This document shows positions 59,801 through 64,000 of a stretch of 64,000 bases of DNA, piece by piece (position 1 is the stretch's first letter; every line of letters begins with the position of its first letter). The position numbers and the translations under genes are program-made. Source of the DNA: Actinomycetota bacterium (GTDB lineage Bacteria > Actinomycetota > Actinomycetes > Mycobacteriales > Micromonosporaceae); NCBI GenBank assembly GCA_005885555.1, contig VAWN01000089.1:44720-108719 (forward strand), written 5' to 3'. The notes beneath the pieces were generated by a model. The model ran no database searches. It was given only the letters and a program-made list of their open reading frames with translations, and was not told where the DNA came from.

Positions 59801-60502
59801 GTGGCGGGCGGGCCGGCGGCGGGTGGCGGACGGTGGGTCGAGGTGGACCCGCCGCGGCTGTCCCGCTGGCTGGCCGGATTCGCCCAGCGGCACGGCCGGT
59901 ACGACGTGGCGGGAATGACCGGCGGGATCCGACTGCGGGCCGCGGACGGCAGCGTCGCGGAGTGCCTTGCGCCGCCCGGCGCCGCGGAGTGCCTTGCGCC
60001 GCCCGGCGCCGCAGGCGCCACGGACGTTGACGGGTTCGTCGCGTCGGCGGCCGAGCCACGCCGGCTCGGGCTGCTGCTGGCCCGCCGGGGCGGTGTCGCG
60101 GTGGGCATCGCGGCCGGGGACGCGCTGGAGGTGTCCAAAGTGGACAGTCGGTACGTCCAGGGCCGCACGGCGGCCGGCGGCTGGTCCCAGCAGCGCTTCG
60201 CCCGGCGCCGGGAGAACCAGGCGCGGGCCGCCGCGACCGACGCGGCCGACCTCGCCGTCCGGCTGCTGCTGCCCGCCGTCGACCGGCTCGCCGCGGTGGT
60301 GACCGGGGGAGACCGGCGGACGGTCGACACGATCCTCGCCGACGCCCGGCTCGCGCCGGTCGCGGCACTGCGGGCGCAGCGGTTCCTCACCGTGGGCGAG
60401 CCGAGGCTGGCCGTGCTGGAGGGTGCGGTACGGCAGGCGCGGGCCGTGCGGATCCGGCTGGTCGAGCCGGATCCTGCCGGGATGGATCCCGCCGGGACGT
60501 GA
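59801..60502 (+). CDS. acVLRF1-family (eRF1-like) peptidyl-tRNA hydrolase/release factor
   Basis: 233 residues from GTG 59801. The VLRF1 domain is seen in SRYVQGRTAAGGWSQQRFARRRENQ (as GRTAAGGWSQQRFARRREN), matching the GxxQ-containing loop of Vms1/ANKZF1 and the actinobacterial acVLRF1 family, followed by DTILADARLAPVAALRAQRFLTVGEPR. Role expected: release of nascent chains from stalled ribosomes; shown for relatives, inferred here. Contains a 27-bp in-frame tandem duplication coding AECLAPPGA twice near residue 53. Confidence 0.85.
   Translation: MAGGPAAGGGRWVEVDPPRLSRWLAGFAQRHGRYDVAGMTGGIRLRAADGSVAECLAPPGAAECLAPPGAAGATDVDGFVASAAEPRRLGLLLARRGGVAVGIAAGDALEVSKVDSRYVQGRTAAGGWSQQRFARRRENQARAAATDAADLAVRLLLPAVDRLAAVVTGGDRRTVDTILADARLAPVAALRAQRFLTVGEPRLAVLEGAVRQARAVRIRLVEPDPAGMDPAGT
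59957..60010 (+). repeat. Perfect 27-bp in-frame tandem duplication in the acVLRF1 gene
   Basis: Two identical units, 59957-59983 and 59984-60010, encoding AECLAPPGA twice. Perfect identity suggests a recent event. Confidence 0.93.
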
Positions 60503-60528
60503 GGCGTCACCCGCCTACGGCGCCGGCG

Positions 60529-61436
60529 TCACCCGCCCAGCGCGCCGCCGAAGGTGTTGCACGCCTTCGGATCCCCCGACCGGTACCCGGTGGTGACCCA
60601 CTGCTCGCGCTGCTGCGACGAGCCGTGCGTGAACGTCTCCTGGTTGACCGGCCGCCCCGCCTGCTTCTGGATCGCGTCGTCGCCGACCGCGCCGGCCGCG
60701 TTGATCGCGTCGTGGACGTCCTGCGGGGTGACCTGGTTGAAGATCGGCTGCCCGCTCCTGTCCCGGGTCTGCGTCGCGTGCGCCATCCAGACGCCGGAGT
60801 AGCACGGTTGGCACTGCCCGGATCGCGCTGCTGCGCGCGGCGCATCTGCGCCTCGGTGCCGATGAGGTCCTGCACGTGGTGGCCGTACTCGTGGGCCAGC
60901 ACGTACGGCTGGGCGAACTCGCCCTTGGCACCGAACCGGTCGGTCAGCTCCCGGTAGAAGGTCAGGTCGATGTACACCTTCTTGTCCGGCGGGCAGTAGA
61001 ACGGCCCCATGCCCGAGTCGGCCGCGCCGCAGCCGGTGGTCGTCTGCTGCGCGAAGAAGACGGTGTCGGCCGGCTGGTACTGCTGCCCGAACGCCTGCGG
61101 CAGCTCGGTCTGCCAGAAGTTCTGGATCGAGTTGACGTACAGCGCATTGCGGCAGTCCAGGTTCTGGAACCGGTTCGGGTTCGCCGACGAGCACTCCTTG
61201 TTGAGGTTGCCGTTGTCGGTCTGCCCGCCACCGCCGCCGCCGAAGATCTGGCTGGCGCCGAAGCCGCCGCCGATCAGTACCAGGATCACCGTGACGATCA
61301 ACCCGATCAGCCCGCCGCGGCCGCCACCGCCGCCGATCGGGATCATGCCGCCGAGCCCGCCGCCACCGCCGCCGCTTCCGCGCTGGTCTTCGATCTGCGA
61401 GGTGTCGACCTGCGCGTTCTGGTTGAGGTCGTCCAT
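60529..61436 (-). pseudogene. Membrane-anchored neutral zinc metallopeptidase, broken by an internal deletion
   Basis: ATG 61436 opens a normal N terminus of this family (LDTSQ-like VDTSQIEDQRG, poly-Gly, one membrane helix GLIGLIVTVILVLIG), then YVNSIQNFWQTELPQAFGQ and the zinc motif YVLAHEYGHHVQDLIG. After RRAQQRDPGSAN (about 60815) the frame breaks; the remaining C terminus (GVWMAHATQTRDRSG, VTPQDVHDAINAAGAVGDDAI, GDPKACNTFGGAL) continues in another frame to TGA 60529. The normal LELQADC segment with the third zinc ligand Glu between them is missing, roughly ten codons plus a frame change. Confidence 0.85.
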
Positions 61437-61589
61437 GCCCTCCGGTACCCCGCCATCGACGCCGGTAATCAGCGACGGGTCCGGGACCGGGCCGGGTAGA
61501 CTGGCCGCATGCTGCTTTCCGACGACTGACCGTGGCCGCGCGTCCCGCCCCGGTCCGGTCCGTCCCGAAACGAAAGGCAGCTCCCTCCG

Positions 61590-63194
61590 ATGATCTCCGC
61601 CACTGGCCTGGAACTGCGCGCCGGCGCCCGCATCCTGCTGTCCGAGACCAACCTGCGGGTGCAGCCGGGCGACCGGATCGGCCTGGTCGGCCGCAACGGC
61701 GCCGGCAAGACGACGACTTTGAAGGTACTGGCCGGCGAGGCGCTTCCCTTCGCCGGCACGATCGAGCGGCGCGGGCCCGTCGGGTACCTGCCGCAGGATC
61801 CGCGCACCGGCGACCTCGACATCACCGCGCGCGACCGGGTGCTGTCCGCGCGCGGGCTGGACACGCTGCTCGCCGAGCTGGCCAAGCTGGAGGTGGCGCT
61901 GGCCGAGGACGCCGACGAGCGGACGGTCCGCCGGTACGGCGCGCTGGAGGACCGGTTCGCCGGCCTCGGCGGGTACGCGGCGGAGGCGGAGGCGGCCCGC
62001 ATCTGCGCCAACCTCGGCCTGCCCGACCGGGTGCTGACCCAGCCGCTGGGTACCCTGTCCGGCGGCCAGCGGCGGCGCATCGAGCTGGCCCGGATCCTGT
62101 TCCGCGACTCGGCCGAGACCGGCGGCGGCATCCTGCTGCTGGACGAGCCGACCAACCACCTCGACGCCGACTCGATCACCTGGCTGCGCGGCTTCCTGGC
62201 CGGGCACAAGGGCGGCCTGATCGTCATCTCCCACGACGTCAACCTGCTCGACGCCGTGGTGAACAAGGTGTGGTACCTCGACGCCAACCGCGCCGTCGTC
62301 GACTCGTACAACGTCGGCTGGAAGCTGTACCTGCAACAGCGCGAGACCGACGAGCGGCGCCGGCACCGGGAGCGGGTCAACGCCGAGAAGAAGGCCGGCG
62401 CGCTCCTGGCCCAGGCGGACAAGATGCGGGCCAAGGCCACCAAGGCGATGGCTGCGCACAACATGGCGCGCCGGGCGGAGAAGCTGCTCGCCGGGCTGGA
62501 ACCGCAGCGCACCGGGGACAAGGTGGCCAAGGTACGGTTCCCGGCCCCGGCGCCGTGCGGCAGGACGCCGTTGACCGCGCAGGGCCTGTCCAAGTCGTAC
62601 GGCTCGCAGGAGATCTTCTGCGACGTCGACCTCGCGGTCGACCGCGGTTCCCGGGTCGCGGTACTGGGACTGAACGGCGCGGGGAAGACCACGCTGCTGC
62701 GGATCCTGGCCGGACTGCTGGGGCCGGACACCGGCGAGGTCCTGCCCGGACACGGGCTGCGCCTCGGGTACTACGCGCAGGAGCACGAGACGCTCGACGT
62801 GGACCGCACGGTCCTGGAACACATGCGCAGTGCCGGAAGCCAGCAGACGGACACCGAACTGCGCCGCATTCTCGGCGCGTTCCTGTTCTCCGGCGACGAC
62901 GTGGACAAGCCGGCCGGGGTGCTCTCCGGTGGCGAGAAGACCCGGCTGGCGCTGGCGACCCTGGTCTGCTCGGGCGCCAACGTCCTGCTGCTCGACGAGC
63001 CGACGAACAACCTCGACCCGGCCAGCCGGGAGCAGGTGCTCGACGCGATCGCGCGGTACCCCGGGGCGATCGTGCTGGTGAGCCACGACCCGGGGGCGGT
63101 CAGCGCGCTCAAGCCGGACCGGGCGATCCTGCTGCCCGACGGCGTCGAGGACGCCTGGAGCGACGACCTCCTGGAGCTGGTCGAGCTCGCGTGA
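61590..63194 (+). CDS. ABC-F family ATP-binding protein (translation-associated)
   Basis: 534 residues. Two ABC domains: Walker A GRNGAGKTTTLK and GLNGAGKTTLLR, signatures LSGGQRRRIELARI and LSGGEKTRLALATL, Walker B LLLDEPTNHLD and LLLDEPTNNLD. Between them is a charged linker (QQRETDERRRHRERVNAEKK region) of the ribosome E-site type. No membrane segments. ATG 61590 was taken as start. It may be a ribosome-rescue or antibiotic-resistance factor; sequence alone cannot choose. Confidence 0.9.
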   Translation: MISATGLELRAGARILLSETNLRVQPGDRIGLVGRNGAGKTTTLKVLAGEALPFAGTIERRGPVGYLPQDPRTGDLDITARDRVLSARGLDTLLAELAKLEVALAEDADERTVRRYGALEDRFAGLGGYAAEAEAARICANLGLPDRVLTQPLGTLSGGQRRRIELARILFRDSAETGGGILLLDEPTNHLDADSITWLRGFLAGHKGGLIVISHDVNLLDAVVNKVWYLDANRAVVDSYNVGWKLYLQQRETDERRRHRERVNAEKKAGALLAQADKMRAKATKAMAAHNMARRAEKLLAGLEPQRTGDKVAKVRFPAPAPCGRTPLTAQGLSKSYGSQEIFCDVDLAVDRGSRVAVLGLNGAGKTTLLRILAGLLGPDTGEVLPGHGLRLGYYAQEHETLDVDRTVLEHMRSAGSQQTDTELRRILGAFLFSGDDVDKPAGVLSGGEKTRLALATLVCSGANVLLLDEPTNNLDPASREQVLDAIARYPGAIVLVSHDPGAVSALKPDRAILLPDGVEDAWSDDLLELVELA

Positions 63195-63195
63195 C

Positions 63196-64000
63196 TCACC
63201 ACGGTGTCGCGAGTACCGCCTCGATGACCACGGCGGACAGCGCGCCGACGCCGGCGAGCAGCAGCGGTGCCGGTACCGGTGGCCCGCCCTGCCGTTGCGG
63301 CGCGACCGCGGCCACCGTGAGCCACGGGAAGAACGGCAGCCACGCGTGTTCGACACCGCCGCGCGCGATGCCGGCGAGGATCGAGGCGACCACCGCGGTC
63401 GTCGCGCCGACCAGGAACGGCCAGCCGGGCGTGTTGCGCAGCTTCCGGACGCTGGCCACCAGAGGCGGCCCGGTCGCCAGCAACAGCGCCACGAGGCTGA
63501 TCGCGGTCCACCACCAGGCCGAGCGGTACGGCTCGACGCGGGACACGTAGTCCGCGCGCGCCGCGGTGAGGCCGCTGAGCCAGGCGAAGCCGAGGGCGTC
63601 GGCGAGCACGATCGGGGCGAGCGCGCCGAGGCCCGTAGCGATGTTGAGGAACGGCCGGCGGCGGGCGAAGTACAGGCACACCAGCGACAGCCCGAGCCAC
63701 GGCGCGGCATAGGAGAACAGCGCGGCGACGCCGAGCAGCGCGCCGGCGAGCGCGGCCCACGCGCCCGCGCGCAGCCCGCCGCGGCCGCGGGAACTGGCCC
63801 GTACCCCGGCCGCCACCATCGCGGCGCCGAGCACCGCCACGACCACGTCCACGCTGACGGCGACCCATATTGCAGATGGCGCGAGAATCAATATCGTCGT
63901 GTATCGGCGTGCCGGCACCTCGCCGCAGACCTCCCGTACCGATCCGAGGACCAACGGAACGGTCAGCGCGCCGGCCGCGGTGATGAGTAGCGCGAGCGCG
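63196..64000 (-). CDS. Polytopic membrane protein, possible GT-C glycosyltransferase (5' end outside window)
   Basis: The minus-strand frame stays open to the right edge; at least 268 residues are visible. Seven or more hydrophobic helices, for example LLITAAGALTVPLVLG, APSAIWVAVSVDVVVAVLGAAMVA, WAALAGALLGVAALFSYAAPWLGL and FAWLSGLTAAR. The APSAIWVAVSVD segment and the following PWLGLSLVCLYFARRRP resemble GT-C type mannosyl/arabinosyl transferases, but the catalytic loop lies outside the window. It converges on the ABC-F gene with one base between the two ends. Confidence 0.7.
   Translation of the reverse strand, partial: ALALLITAAGALTVPLVLGSVREVCGEVPARRYTTILILAPSAIWVAVSVDVVVAVLGAAMVAAGVRASSRGRGGLRAGAWAALAGALLGVAALFSYAAPWLGLSLVCLYFARRRPFLNIATGLGALAPIVLADALGFAWLSGLTAARADYVSRVEPYRSAWWWTAISLVALLLATGPPLVASVRKLRNTPGWPFLVGATTAVVASILAGIARGGVEHAWLPFFPWLTVAAVAPQRQGGPPVPAPLLLAGVGALSAVVIEAVLATPW

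Overview
This window is chromosomal DNA of a very GC-rich actinobacterium. Gene content points to Micromonosporales or a close relative: mycothiol-type maleylpyruvate isomerase, RbpA, WhiA, OpcA, an acVLRF1-type protein, GTG starts, leaderless promoters and Tat lipoproteins. The genus cannot be fixed from sequence alone. A striking base-level trait is the hexamer GGTACC: I count 22 copies in the first 6.3 kb, where base composition predicts about two.

Layout. 1-6.8 kb: partial MerR regulator with its promoter, ABM monooxygenase, a yybP-ykoY manganese riboswitch ahead of a TerC-family membrane protein, a tyrosine phosphatase, a serine hydrolase, the GTPase TypA and a lytic-transglycosylase-like surface protein. 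6.8-8.7 kb: a decayed IS630-family element inserted exactly where two convergent genes share a CTAG stop, plus the right-end scrap of a second such element. 8.7-14.6 kb: a membrane GGDEF/EAL protein with degenerate active sites, zinc-ribbon and unknown proteins. 14.6-17.9 kb: frdABCD-type fumarate reductase/succinate dehydrogenase. 18.5-25.2 kb: accessory region with a methyltransferase remnant and a tightly coupled three-gene module (PD-(D/E)XK-like nuclease, small winged-helix-like protein, 1048-residue double ATPase with a HerA/FtsK-like second half), then a pentapeptide-repeat protein. This module is the best candidate for an undescribed, possibly anti-phage, system. 25.2-33.7 kb: MBL hydrolase, mycothiol enzyme, rsgA, uvrA (interrupted by an amber codon), a Rieske lipoprotein and uvrC.

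33.9-49.1 kb is a central-metabolism block: rapZ-yvcK-whiA, gap-pgk-tpiA-secG, rbpA, and on the minus strand tkt-tal-pgi-zwf-opcA-pgl (pentose phosphate pathway). 49.2-51.8 kb holds heme O/A synthesis (ctaB, ctaA). 51.8-58.4 kb is the full SUF iron-sulfur operon (sufR-B-D-Rieske-C-S-U-T). 58.4-64 kb: LysE exporter, HAD hydrolase, acVLRF1, a broken zinc metallopeptidase, an ABC-F protein and a partial polytopic membrane protein.

Two themes cut across the window. First, a 98-bp repeat occurs as an exact stop-to-start connector in frdB/frdC, gap/pgk (two tandem copies), opcA/pgl and tal/pgi; it supplies the ribosome-binding site of the downstream gene. Second, several genes look broken: uvrA (nonsense in the second Walker A), tkt (frameshift), the metallopeptidase (deletion of its third-ligand region), the IS630 transposase and an isoprenylcysteine-methyltransferase-like gene. 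Most look like small deletions. These may be real decay or assembly error; raw reads would decide.
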